The position numbers and the translations under genes are program-made. Of a stretch of DNA of 64,000 nt, positions 17,346 to 25,878 are shown in pieces (the stretch's first letter is position 1; every line of letters starts with the position of its first letter). The notes under the pieces were generated by a model. The model did no database searches, had not been told where the DNA came from, and saw only the letters and a list, made by a program, of their open reading frames with translations. This DNA comes from Opitutia bacterium. Lineage in GTDB: Bacteria; Verrucomicrobiota; Verrucomicrobiia; Opitutales; Seribacteraceae. The stretch lies in NCBI GenBank assembly GCA_002716045.1, contig PAZC01000014.1, positions 36,750 to 100,749 on the forward strand, given 5' to 3'.

Positions 17346-18746
17346 TCAAAGCTTGGTTAACTCGTACCCGTCGGCTTGGTCGCGCATTTCCCAACCGGCT
17401 TGACCAAGCTCGTCTCGCAATCGATCGGCCTCGGCCCAGTCCTTGCCGACACGGGCGGCGGCTCGTTGCTCAGCCAGGGCCTTGATCGTTTCCGGCACCT
17501 CCTGGGACTCTGCTTCCGATTGCGGCAAGTCGAGTCCAAAGGCCTTCAGGACATTATGAAAGCCTGTGGCAAGGGAAGCCATTTCCTCGGAGCTGAGCTT
17601 TCCTGTTTTCAAGTCAGATGAAGCCTCTTGCGTGATACTATGCAACAAGCCGAGAGCCTTGGGTGTGTTCAAGTCGTCGAGCAAAGCATCCAAGACTGGC
17701 TCAAACAAAAAGAATCCGGAGTCTGAGTCCACCTCAACCGGCAACAGTTCGGCAAATTGGCCGAGGCGGCGGCGGGCAGATCGACAGGCATTTAAACTGT
17801 CCTTGGTGAAATTGAGCGGTTGGCGATAATGTCCGGCCAACAAGGCATATCGCAGGTCATTGGGCTCGAAACCCCAGGACTCGACGTCGTCCACGGTGTA
17901 GAGGTTGCCGATGGACTTACTCATCTTTTCGCCTTCCACCTTTAGATGCGCGACATGAAACCAATGACGTGCAAAGGTCTTGCCAGTAGCGCCTTCGCTT
18001 TGGGCTATCTCGTTTTCGTGATGAGGAAAAATCAAATCGACCCCGCCTGAATGCATGTCGAAGGATTCGCCCAAATACTTCATGCTCATGGCGCTGCACT
18101 CGATGTGCCAACCGGGACGCCCACGACCCCATGGACTGTCCCAGGCATTGTCACCATCTTCTTCCCTCCAAATTTTCCAGAGGGCGAAGTCACTGGCGTT
18201 TTCCTTGTCATACTCATCGGAGGTGTTAAGTCGACGATCCGCATTGTGGCGAACGTCATCCTTGTTGAGATGGCAAAGCTTCCCATATTCCTCGAAGGCC
18301 GAGATGCGATAATAGATCGATCCATTCTCACTTTGGTAAGCAAGGCCCTTTTCCATTAATTGTCCGATGAGTTCGATTTGCTCCGGAACATGGGCAATTG
18401 CGGAAGGTTCTTGATGCGGAGGCAAGATGGCCAATGACTCGCAATCGGCGTGCAGCAACCGGGTCCAATATTCAGTGAACTCCTCCAAGCTTTGACCGGC
18501 TTCCATCGATCCGCGAATGGTCTTGTCATCAACGTTGGTGACGTTGCGGACATGTTGGGTCTTCATTCCAGCCGCCTCCACCACGCGCCGAAAAACATCC
18601 TGCATGACGAAGGTACGAAAATTACCAACGTGCGCCCGCCCGTAAACAGTTGGCCCACAGCAATAGAAACGCAGGCATTCGCCATCCATCGGATCGAGGC
18701 TCTCGATCGTTCGGGTCAGCGTGTTGTACAAATTGATTGGGCGCAT
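17346..18746 (-). CDS. cysS: Cysteinyl-tRNA synthetase
   Basis: Class I aminoacyl-tRNA synthetase charging tRNA-Cys, 466 residues. The start is ATG 18746 (MRPINLYNTLT); the frame is open to 18809 but the family begins here. It shows YCCGPTVYGRAHVGN (zinc ligand Cys30 and the HIGH equivalent HVGN), the zinc-site segments GWHIECSAM and FPHHENEIAQSE, and GEKMSKSIGN (KMSKS loop). The C-terminal anticodon-binding DALR-like helix bundle ends WEMRDQADGYELTKL. It follows the Fur-family gene by 84 bases on the same strand. Confidence 0.97.
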   Translation of the reverse strand: MRPINLYNTLTRTIESLDPMDGECLRFYCCGPTVYGRAHVGNFRTFVMQDVFRRVVEAAGMKTQHVRNVTNVDDKTIRGSMEAGQSLEEFTEYWTRLLHADCESLAILPPHQEPSAIAHVPEQIELIGQLMEKGLAYQSENGSIYYRISAFEEYGKLCHLNKDDVRHNADRRLNTSDEYDKENASDFALWKIWREEDGDNAWDSPWGRGRPGWHIECSAMSMKYLGESFDMHSGGVDLIFPHHENEIAQSEGATGKTFARHWFHVAHLKVEGEKMSKSIGNLYTVDDVESWGFEPNDLRYALLAGHYRQPLNFTKDSLNACRSARRRLGQFAELLPVEVDSDSGFFLFEPVLDALLDDLNTPKALGLLHSITQEASSDLKTGKLSSEEMASLATGFHNVLKAFGLDLPQSEAESQEVPETIKALAEQRAAARVGKDWAEADRLRDELGQAGWEMRDQADGYELTKL

Positions 18747-18830
18747 GATATCACTTACAAGAGTCGCAAGCCAATGCGAGCAGGGAGAAAAGTCGAGCGT
18801 TTCCAACAAGAAGGATAAACGGCAGAAAGA

Positions 18831-19262
18831 CTAAGCCTCGTCTTCCAGGCATTCACTGCACAATCCGTAAACCTCCAAAACGTGCGCAATATGAGAATAT
18901 CCGTTGGCTTCGGCCACCTTTCGCATCTCCTCGCCAACGCAAACATCCAAGCGTTCCGCTTGATGGCATTCTCGGCAAACCAAGTGATGATAATGCTCGT
19001 CGGGAGCAGTGAGCTCGAAAAGTTGAGCCCCGTTCTCCAAGGGGATGCGTTGCAGCACACCCGCTTTTTCGAAAGCTTCGATATTGCGATAAACCGTTAC
19101 CAGATCGAGGTCGCCACGCTCCCGGAGCTCCTCTGCATTAAGAGGTTTCTCTGCAGTCAACAAAGCAGCGATGACGCGTTCGCGTTTTTTGGTCACACGC
19201 ATCTTTCGCTCCTTCAATCGCGTAAGGATAGCTTCCAAATCTCTGGTTTGAGTGGCGGTCAC
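18831..19262 (-). CDS. Fur-family transcriptional regulator
   Basis: Metal-responsive Fur/Zur/PerR-type repressor, 143 residues from a GTG at 19262. The frame runs back to a TTG at 19352, but that adds about 30 residues foreign to the family. The winged helix has RVTKKRERVIAALL and DLDLVTVYRNIEAFEKAGV. The metal region has ELTAPDEHYHHLVCRECHQAERLDVC and the C-terminal pair YGLCSECLED, so two CxxC structural-zinc motifs and the HYHH cluster are present. Which metal it senses is not certain; the HYHH/CxxC set suits Zur or Fur. It is divergent from sufE, which may be its target along with the metal genes at 12450-16038. Confidence 0.87.
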   Translation of the reverse strand: MTATQTRDLEAILTRLKERKMRVTKKRERVIAALLTAEKPLNAEELRERGDLDLVTVYRNIEAFEKAGVLQRIPLENGAQLFELTAPDEHYHHLVCRECHQAERLDVCVGEEMRKVAEANGYSHIAHVLEVYGLCSECLEDEA

Positions 19263-19283
19263 GAAAAAGAAATCATTGCAATG

Positions 19284-19319
19284 AGAATACCAGCATAATG
19301 GCTTGGGCAACGGTATTCT
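19284..19319. promoter_or_regulatory. Inverted repeat in the fur/sufE divergent region
   Basis: AGAATACC (19284-19291) and GGTATTCT (19312-19319) form a perfect 8-bp inverted repeat with a 20-base spacer. ATTGCAATGAGAAT just to its left (19274-19287) contains AATGAGAAT, a half-site pattern common in Fur boxes. The position between a Fur-family gene and sufE suits autoregulation. Alternatively the repeat is an RNA hairpin. Confidence 0.4.
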
Positions 19320-19390
19320 AGCAAACTTTTCCTCAAATGCCTTGCGAACCAAGCCATTTATGCTGGCAATGGCATTGTCTTGAACGAGAC

Positions 19391-19397
19391 AAGGAAG
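19391..19397 (+). promoter_or_regulatory. Ribosome-binding site choosing the sufE start
   Basis: AAGGAAG lies eight bases before ATG 19406. A second in-frame ATG at 19427 has no such site, so 19406 is preferred. Confidence 0.5.
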
Positions 19398-19405
19398 TTA
19401 CTAGG

Positions 19406-19846
19406 ATGCCTTTTGCTTCTCATGCCATGACAATAGATGAAAAACGAGACCAATTGGTCGATGAACTGATGCCTTTCGAAGATCCCTTCGAACGCTTTGC
19501 TTACGTCATAGATCGGGCCAAGGCGGTTCCTCCACTGGACGATGAATACAAGGTGGATACGTTCCTGATAAAGGGTTGCATCTCTCAACTTTGGATATTT
19601 CCCCAGTTTCAAGATGGCAAATGTCATTACCAAGCGGACTCCGACGCCGCTATAACAAAGGGGACGGCCTCCCTGCTGTGCGAGTTGTACAGCGACGAGT
19701 CACCGCAAGCCATTATTGAACTGGAACCCGATTTCCTCGCCGATGTAGGCATCACCCAACACCTCTCGCCTAATCGTCGCAACGGTTTGAGTAGCGTGCG
19801 GCAAAAGATCAAGGCCTATGCCGAACTTTGTCTTCGTAACCAATAG
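19406..19846 (+). CDS. sufE: SufE-family sulfur acceptor protein
   Basis: Cysteine-desulfurase partner in Fe-S cluster assembly. It accepts persulfide sulfur from SufS on a conserved Cys and passes it to SufB. It is 146 residues long, a normal size. The motif KGCISQLWIFP contains the acceptor Cys58, and the C-terminal half shows LSPNRRNGLSSVRQKIKAYA, the helical end typical of SufE. No other suf genes are in the window, so it is a stand-alone copy. Its divergent orientation from a Fur-family regulator suggests metal-dependent control. Confidence 0.9.
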   Translation: MPFASHAMTIDEKRDQLVDELMPFEDPFERFAYVIDRAKAVPPLDDEYKVDTFLIKGCISQLWIFPQFQDGKCHYQADSDAAITKGTASLLCELYSDESPQAIIELEPDFLADVGITQHLSPNRRNGLSSVRQKIKAYAELCLRNQ

Positions 19847-19920
19847 CGGCAAAGGTAAGTTGACCAAAAACAACGCTAGCCTAGGTTTTGCCAAAAGAAC
19901 TTCATCATGCTGTCCGCAGA

Positions 19921-21393
19921 ATGAACCCCGAAGCAGAGCTTTCATCGCAAATAAATTGCGAATACTTGGTCATCGGTTCCGGAGCCGGTGGTTCCGTGGT
20001 GGCGCGTGAATTGGCTCGGGCAGGGAAGGATGTGTTGATTGTGGAAGAAGGCGGGCATTTCAAGACCAGCGAATTCAACGACTCCACCGCCAATCAACTT
20101 AGGAAAATGTATCGCTCAGGCGGGGTCACACCGTTCATAGGCAAACCTATTGTGGGATTTGCCGAGGGGGCATGTGTGGGGGGCAGCACGGTGATCAATG
20201 CCGGTTACTTTTCACGAACTCCTCAACGCATTCTGGACCAATGGCAAAGTCGCTTGGGTCTGGAATCCTATGGCATGAAAGAATTGATTCCCCATTTTGA
20301 AAACATCGAGCGCGACTTGAGCGTAAGTACAAAAGCGGATGATGGTTCCAACAAGGATTCTGCGGCCATGGAAGAAGGTTGCCGAAAACTGGGTTGGCGA
20401 ATTGAGCCCGCTCCCAGGGTGATCAAGGATTGTTCAAACCAAAACCGATGCCCTACAGGATGCCCCACCGAAGCCAAACGGAGCATGTTGGTAAGTTACT
20501 TGCCACAGGCATTCACTGCAGGTGCCAAAATCATTCCGAACCTGCGGGTAACGAAAATCCTCAGCCAAGGAAACCGAATTAGTTGCGTAAAGGCAGGGGC
20601 CAAGGGTTCGGGGGAAGAAATCACAATTCGCCCGGAATTTGTGTTTCTTAGCGGCGGGGCCGTGCAGACTCCGTTTTTATTAAGGAAAAACGGCCTTTCC
20701 AAAAAGGCGGGGAAACGTCTGGAGTTTCACATGAACTTCAAGGTAGTGGCCAAGTTCGACCATGTCGTTGATGCAGAGAAATCAACCGTAAGCCTTAATT
20801 TTGTAAGAGAATTCGAGGACGAAGGGGCTTTGATCAGTCCCGCTAACTTCAGGTTGCCTTTCGTGCTGTCCACCTTGGCCCATCACGATAATTCAATGCT
20901 CAAGCAAGTGGTTGCGGAATCAAATCGTTACGGACTCTTCGTGACTCAAATACAATCCAGAAGCGTGGCCCGGGTTCACGCCCCCTTTGGTTCGCCTTTC
21001 ATGACCTACAAGTTTCACAAGGATGATCTCGACAGCTTGCGCTTGAACATGGTGCGAACCGGCAAGCTACTACTAGCCTCAGGTTGTGAGGAAATTCTCT
21101 TTCCCGTTCAAGGCATGGGACCTGTTGCCAATTTGGAAGACCTGGAAAGCGCCGCCGCCAAACTGAAACCCAAGGATATCGAGCTGGTAACCGTACATGC
21201 CATGAGCTCATGCCCTATGGGCCAGCAAAAGAACGGGGCGGTGGTGGACGAAAACGGACAAGTCTACAACTACGACAATTTGTATGTCTCCGATGCCAGC
21301 GTACTACCAACTAATATCGGGGAGAGCCCGCAAGCAACTATCATGGCCTTTGCTCACGAAATCGTTGCAAGGCATATCAGTGGCTTGAAATGA
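19921..21393 (+). CDS. GMC-family FAD-dependent oxidoreductase
   Basis: Glucose-methanol-choline oxidoreductase of 490 residues; ATG 19921 is chosen over a TTG at 19888. The FAD dinucleotide motif is VIGSGAGGSVVARELARAG near residue 17, followed by EEGG. The Cys-rich CSNQNRCPTGCPTEAKRSM segment is seen in long-chain alcohol-oxidase-like members. Near the C-terminus lie HAMSSCPMG (active-site His) and VSDASVLPTNIGESPQATI (closing FAD motif). No signal peptide, so it is probably cytoplasmic. The oxidised substrate may be a sterol, long-chain alcohol or sugar alcohol and cannot be set from sequence. The GH16 gene begins 22 bases later. Confidence 0.9.
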   Translation: MNPEAELSSQINCEYLVIGSGAGGSVVARELARAGKDVLIVEEGGHFKTSEFNDSTANQLRKMYRSGGVTPFIGKPIVGFAEGACVGGSTVINAGYFSRTPQRILDQWQSRLGLESYGMKELIPHFENIERDLSVSTKADDGSNKDSAAMEEGCRKLGWRIEPAPRVIKDCSNQNRCPTGCPTEAKRSMLVSYLPQAFTAGAKIIPNLRVTKILSQGNRISCVKAGAKGSGEEITIRPEFVFLSGGAVQTPFLLRKNGLSKKAGKRLEFHMNFKVVAKFDHVVDAEKSTVSLNFVREFEDEGALISPANFRLPFVLSTLAHHDNSMLKQVVAESNRYGLFVTQIQSRSVARVHAPFGSPFMTYKFHKDDLDSLRLNMVRTGKLLLASGCEEILFPVQGMGPVANLEDLESAAAKLKPKDIELVTVHAMSSCPMGQQKNGAVVDENGQVYNYDNLYVSDASVLPTNIGESPQATIMAFAHEIVARHISGLK

Positions 21394-21415
21394 AAATAGC
21401 TTGAAAAATTATTCC

Positions 21416-22282
21416 ATGCCGCCAAGCCATTCTGACGTTTTCCGATCGCTCATGTTATTCTCTCGGTATTCTTTCGGTGTCCCCGGAAAACTCATTCTCC
21501 TTGGTCTGTTAATTACCGTACTCCCGGCAACCACCTCTGCCGAAAAGTGGAAACTAGTTTGGGCGGACGAATTCAATGGCAAGAAACTCGACTACTCCAA
21601 GTGGGGAATAGAAGTGAACGCCTTCGGGGGAGGGAACCAAGAACTCCAGATTTACACCGACCGTCCGGAGAACGTACGAGTTCAAAATGGCCGGCTAGTT
21701 ATCGAAGCCCGCAACGACGGCCATGCCGAAGTAGGCACCAAAAGGGATTATTCATCGGGGCGCATAAGAACCAAGCATCGGGGCGAGTGGCGATACGGTC
21801 GCATAGACGTTCGAGCCAAATTACCCGTTGGCAAGGGCATCTGGCCCGCTATCTGGATGCTTCCCACGGACAATGTCTATGGTACTTGGGCGTCCAGCGG
21901 AGAAATCGATATAATGGAGTTGGTTGGGCACGAACCCGACACCTACCACGGCACCTTGCACTATGGTGGCAAATGGCCAAACAACAAGCACACTGGAAAA
22001 CCATACAAGTTAACCTCAGGCACCTTTGCCGACACTTTTCACATCTTTTCCATCGTTTGGAAAGAGGGGGAAATCCATTGGTATCTGGACGGCAAGCTCT
22101 GGCAGAGCCAAAAGAAGTGGAGCAGCGAAGGCGGTAAGTATCCCGCTCCATTCGATCAACGTTTCCACCTCTTGATCAACTTGGCCATAGGCGGCAATTG
22201 GCCAGGACCGCCGGACGGCAAAACAAAATTTCCGGCTCAAATGCTTGTGGATTACGTTCGCGTTTATCAACGGAGCAAGTGA
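21416..22282 (+). CDS. Secreted GH16 beta-glucanase (laminarinase-like)
   Basis: Glycoside hydrolase family 16, 288 residues from ATG 21416 (a later ATG at 21452 would give a tidier signal peptide). The hydrophobic export segment LILLGLLITVLPATTSA is followed by a complete GH16 jelly roll: LVWADEFNGKKLDYSKW, WPAIWMLP and the catalytic GEIDIMELVG with nucleophile Glu163, assisting Asp165 and acid/base Glu168. It ends NLAIGGNWPGPP and MLVDYVRVYQ, as in beta-1,3-glucanases. Laminarin, abundant in marine algae, is a likely substrate. No carbohydrate-binding module is attached. Confidence 0.92.
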   Translation: MPPSHSDVFRSLMLFSRYSFGVPGKLILLGLLITVLPATTSAEKWKLVWADEFNGKKLDYSKWGIEVNAFGGGNQELQIYTDRPENVRVQNGRLVIEARNDGHAEVGTKRDYSSGRIRTKHRGEWRYGRIDVRAKLPVGKGIWPAIWMLPTDNVYGTWASSGEIDIMELVGHEPDTYHGTLHYGGKWPNNKHTGKPYKLTSGTFADTFHIFSIVWKEGEIHWYLDGKLWQSQKKWSSEGGKYPAPFDQRFHLLINLAIGGNWPGPPDGKTKFPAQMLVDYVRVYQRSK

Positions 22283-22372
22283 GTTGCATTCAGGTAACCT
22301 TTGTAGAAAGATCGGTGTAATAAGGGTGTTCAAAGCAAAATTCATCATCGAAACAACCTAACCTCCAATCTT

Positions 22373-24391
22373 ATGAATATGGGCCTGCGTGTAATTCTTT
22401 GTCATTTGGCGATAGTTTCGCTGTTGGCAGCGGCTCCCTCGACCCCCGTCCGCCAAGGTCCCAAGCCAATCGATGCTGCCTCTCACGGCGTCGGGAGATG
22501 GGTAACTGATCTTTCTTTCAAAACAATTGATGGTCAAAAAGGGAAGTTGTCGGACTTCAAGAACAAGAAGGCCTTGGTGGTGGCGTTTACAGGGGCTTCT
22601 TGCCCGCTGAGCAAAAGGTTCGCTCCTACCTTGGCAGCGATCGAAGAGGAATACTCCAAGAAGGGCATCGCCTTTGTGTTCGTCGATCCCATTGCCATTG
22701 AAGGAGCCAAGGAAGACCTGCGCAAAATGGCCGAGGAACAAGGTTTCAAGGGGCCTGCAATCTTGGATGAGGATGAATCCTTAACCAAAGGTATGGGTGC
22801 TGGCACGACCACGGACACCTTCGTGCTGGACGCTGCCCGCACCCTTATCTATCGCGGACCCGTTGACGACCAGTACGGCATCGGGTACCAGCTTGACTCA
22901 CCTCGCAACCACTACCTCCGTGAAGCCCTTGACGCTCATTTGGCTGGAAAGCCTATCCCTGCAGAAGCGCTATGGGCTCCGGGTTGCGAACTCGACCTCG
23001 ATTCAAAAGATTCATCCAAGCAGGAACTGACTTACCACAATCGGATCTCTCGAATCTTGCAGAATCATTGCGTGGAGTGCCACCGCAAGGATGGAGTAGG
23101 CCCATTTGCTCTGGAAAGCTATGCGGACGCCAAGGAAAACGCAGGCATGATTCGCAAAGTGATCTCAGAGGGCATCATGCCACCTTGGTTCGCCGCAGCC
23201 CCACCGCCGGGACATTCCTCGCCATGGGCAAACGATCGTTCCCTGCCTGAAGAAGACAAGGCCGACTTGATCGCTTGGATTCGCCACGGCAAACCGGAAG
23301 GTAACCCTGATGACGGCCCTTTGCCGGTAGTCAGGGAAACTGAATGGACCATCGGTCAACCAGATGCAATTTTTTCCCTTCCTCGAGAAGTGCAGGTTAA
23401 GGCGACGGGGCAGATGCCCTATGTTTACCTGCGAGTGAAGACCGACTTCAAGGAGGACCGTTGGGTGGAAGCAGTCGAAGTGCGACCGACCGCGGCTCAA
23501 GCGGTACATCATGTGCTTGTTTTCGTAACCGAACAAGGCAGTTTCAATAGGAGTGAAAACGATTCTCTGGCCGCATACGTGCCAGGTAACACCTTTGTCG
23601 AATTTCCAGAGGGCGTGGCCAAGAAACTTCCTGCAGGCGCTACCCTACTCTTCCAGATGCATTACACCCCTTCGGGAAAAGCAACCAGTGACCGCACCCG
23701 GATCGGCCTTCGTTTCGCCGAGCAAACTCCGAAAAAGGTCGTGCGTACCCTCCCTGTGGCCAACCGTCGCCTGCGCATACCTGCAAATGAATCCAACCAC
23801 ATCGAAACCGCGTCCCGCTATGTTCCTACCGAAACCGTGGTGCGTGCCTTCATGCCGCATATGCATCTGCGAGGAAAGGCCTTCAAGTATGAGTTGCTTA
23901 CAAAGAATGGGGAACGAGAAACCCTTCTCGAGGTACCCCGCTACGACTTCAACTGGCAATTGCGTTACGAACTCAAACAACCGCGCACTTTGCCCGCTGG
24001 CAGCAGGATCGAGGTAACGGGAGTATTTGACAACAGTTCGGAAAACCCCGCCAATCCAGACCCAAATCGCATTGTCCGTTGGGGGGATCAATCGGAGCAG
24101 GAAATGCTCATCGGGTACGTGGAATGCGAGTTCGAAGCCAATGAACCGGAGGGCAGTAGGAAAAGATTTGGGGATCCCAACCTGTTTGCAAAACTTGATA
24201 AAAACAAGGATGGCTTTTTAACCAAAGACGAATTCACCCGCCCTGCCCTCTTCACCTTGTTTGACTCCAACAAGGACGGTCGCGTCAGCCGAGAAGAAGG
24301 GACCAAGGGAATAGCCAAGCTAAAGAAGCGGGAAGAAGACCTGCGACGCGGTCAAGAAGCATTGCGTGGACTGTTAAATCAATTTCGCTAA
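22373..24391 (+). CDS. Exported fusion: redoxin, cytochrome c, PHM-like copper monooxygenase, EF-hands
   Basis: A multidomain periplasmic protein of 672 residues. Order: signal peptide (1-20); AhpC/TSA-like redoxin (about 40-195, with FTGASCPLSKRF and a single Cys); cytochrome-c-type segment with CVECH (Cys233-His237); a copper type II ascorbate-dependent monooxygenase-like part (about 320-590, with AVHHVLVFV, LLFQMHYTPSG and MPHMHLRG); C-terminal EF-hand pair (DKNKDGFLTKDEF and DSNKDGRVSREEG). Related fusions occur in PVC bacteria. Function is not established; copper-dependent hydroxylation with heme electron supply is inference. The stop overlaps the convergent methyltransferase end by 4 bases. 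Confidence 0.85.
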   Translation: MNMGLRVILCHLAIVSLLAAAPSTPVRQGPKPIDAASHGVGRWVTDLSFKTIDGQKGKLSDFKNKKALVVAFTGASCPLSKRFAPTLAAIEEEYSKKGIAFVFVDPIAIEGAKEDLRKMAEEQGFKGPAILDEDESLTKGMGAGTTTDTFVLDAARTLIYRGPVDDQYGIGYQLDSPRNHYLREALDAHLAGKPIPAEALWAPGCELDLDSKDSSKQELTYHNRISRILQNHCVECHRKDGVGPFALESYADAKENAGMIRKVISEGIMPPWFAAAPPPGHSSPWANDRSLPEEDKADLIAWIRHGKPEGNPDDGPLPVVRETEWTIGQPDAIFSLPREVQVKATGQMPYVYLRVKTDFKEDRWVEAVEVRPTAAQAVHHVLVFVTEQGSFNRSENDSLAAYVPGNTFVEFPEGVAKKLPAGATLLFQMHYTPSGKATSDRTRIGLRFAEQTPKKVVRTLPVANRRLRIPANESNHIETASRYVPTETVVRAFMPHMHLRGKAFKYELLTKNGERETLLEVPRYDFNWQLRYELKQPRTLPAGSRIEVTGVFDNSSENPANPDPNRIVRWGDQSEQEMLIGYVECEFEANEPEGSRKRFGDPNLFAKLDKNKDGFLTKDEFTRPALFTLFDSNKDGRVSREEGTKGIAKLKKREEDLRRGQEALRGLLNQFR

Positions 24392-25731
24392 AAGCGTCCG
24401 TCCAATTCAATCATTCTCTCGACGATTCGGACCATGGCCAAAGGGGGTATCGATTCACCGATCACTTGGCGAACCAAGAGGGGGGAAAAATCCAAACTGG
24501 GAACAGGTCGCCCGAAAGGTACCCCTTCAAAACGATACCGTTGCTTCCAGCGAGGGTGATCAAGAGTGCCGAGAAGAAGAATTTCCCTCAAGGAAAGGAC
24601 TCTGTGCTGGTCGGGATGACCCTTTAGGTCACTTGATATGACACCACTGTTCATGGTCAGGGTGCTGGCGGACTGATCCCATTTCATACGCCTATAGCTT
24701 GTACGAAACCCACGAACCAGTCGGACATTCCCATTTTTGCTAACGGTAGGTTTCGGCAAAGGTTTCAAACAGGAGCGACAGGTAACGACTTCAGGTGCAT
24801 GGGCATCCTTGCCGCAGGACGGGCATTGATGATTATCGAAAGCAGTACCTCCTTCCGGAGTGTGTTTCATCCAATAGTATTGGCGGTCATTCCAGCGCGG
24901 CACCCGATGGTAGGGATCGTTGGGATCAACGGGATTGTCCAGAGCATCAAGGGCAGGCAATCGGCCGATTGCCTCCCGTATAGTGACCGGCGACGGCAAA
25001 TCAGGACCTCCGTGAGTAAGGAGAGGATGTAACTGCGTGGGTTCATCGAAAAAGACCGCGTCAATGGGCGAAACTTTCTTTACCACTGCGGGCAGGCGAC
25101 ATCCTATCGTGATGAGGCGCTGCCTATGGTGGGGCACGCCATAGTGCCTGAAGTCAAGAATCGAGGATCTGATGGTATAACCGAGGGGATGCAGGCGGCG
25201 GGCAAGCAAATCGAGAATGTTTTCCGGTTCGCCATGCTCGTTTCGGATGACCGTGTTTTCCATCCTGCGAACGTTTTCCAAAAGGAACCAGTCGGGCTGC
25301 AGGGCCTCGACGACTTCGATCCCCGGTAAAACCAAGCGGTTCCTCTCGTCCTCCTTGGGACGATTACCTGAACGAATCGCAGAAGATATGCGTCCCGCTC
25401 CGTTGGCGGACATTCCCTGGCAAGGAGGCGACAAAGTGATCAACCAGGGACGCAAACTACCCAGTTTCCTTTTCATGAACTCGACGTAGGCAGGACCCAG
25501 CTTCCAGACATCTCCCTCGAACACCTCGGTGCCGGGAAAATTCCTACGGATCAACTCAGCCCGCGAGGGCACGATCTCACAAGCCGCCACAACAGGAATG
25601 TCCAAGCCCCACTCAATACCGACGTCACCCACACCTCCACCGGAAAACACCGATGCCGAAACCAAGGCCACCTCGTCATCCAAACGACGAAAGTTTTCGG
25701 TGGGCGCTTGATCGGCTTGGTTTGCTATCAT
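24388..25731 (-). CDS. Solitary C5-cytosine DNA methyltransferase with zinc ribbon in its target-recognition region
   Basis: DNA (cytosine-5)-methyltransferase of 447 residues from ATG 25731. Motif I is SVFSGGGVGDVGIE and motif IV SPPCQGMSANG with nucleophile Cys104. Motif VI is LENVRRM (Glu152), motif VIII QRLITIG, and the late motif is GESIPPLAM. Between VIII and IX the variable recognition region holds CPSC (303-306) and CRSC (318-321), a probable zinc ribbon. No restriction endonuclease, Vsr or specificity gene adjoins it; neighbours are exported enzymes. It could be an epigenetic methylase or the remnant of a restriction system. Confidence 0.93.
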   Translation of the reverse strand: MIANQADQAPTENFRRLDDEVALVSASVFSGGGVGDVGIEWGLDIPVVAACEIVPSRAELIRRNFPGTEVFEGDVWKLGPAYVEFMKRKLGSLRPWLITLSPPCQGMSANGAGRISSAIRSGNRPKEDERNRLVLPGIEVVEALQPDWFLLENVRRMENTVIRNEHGEPENILDLLARRLHPLGYTIRSSILDFRHYGVPHHRQRLITIGCRLPAVVKKVSPIDAVFFDEPTQLHPLLTHGGPDLPSPVTIREAIGRLPALDALDNPVDPNDPYHRVPRWNDRQYYWMKHTPEGGTAFDNHQCPSCGKDAHAPEVVTCRSCLKPLPKPTVSKNGNVRLVRGFRTSYRRMKWDQSASTLTMNSGVISSDLKGHPDQHRVLSLREILLLGTLDHPRWKQRYRFEGVPFGRPVPSLDFSPLLVRQVIGESIPPLAMVRIVERMIELDGRF

Positions 25732-25878
25732 CTTGGTTTGCAACTTAAACGTAAGCGCCTCCCAATGAAAGCGTCAAGGAACGGCTTAACTTTTGCTCAA
25801 GTTAGGGCATTTTCCCGTGGACGTCGAAGGAGGCATTCCCATTCTCGACATCACCTCATTGAATCAACCCGAACACCC

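Noticed and set aside
24388-25731. Restriction-modification system
   Set aside because: Only the methyltransferase is visible; the adjacent genes are exported enzymes, not endonucleases.
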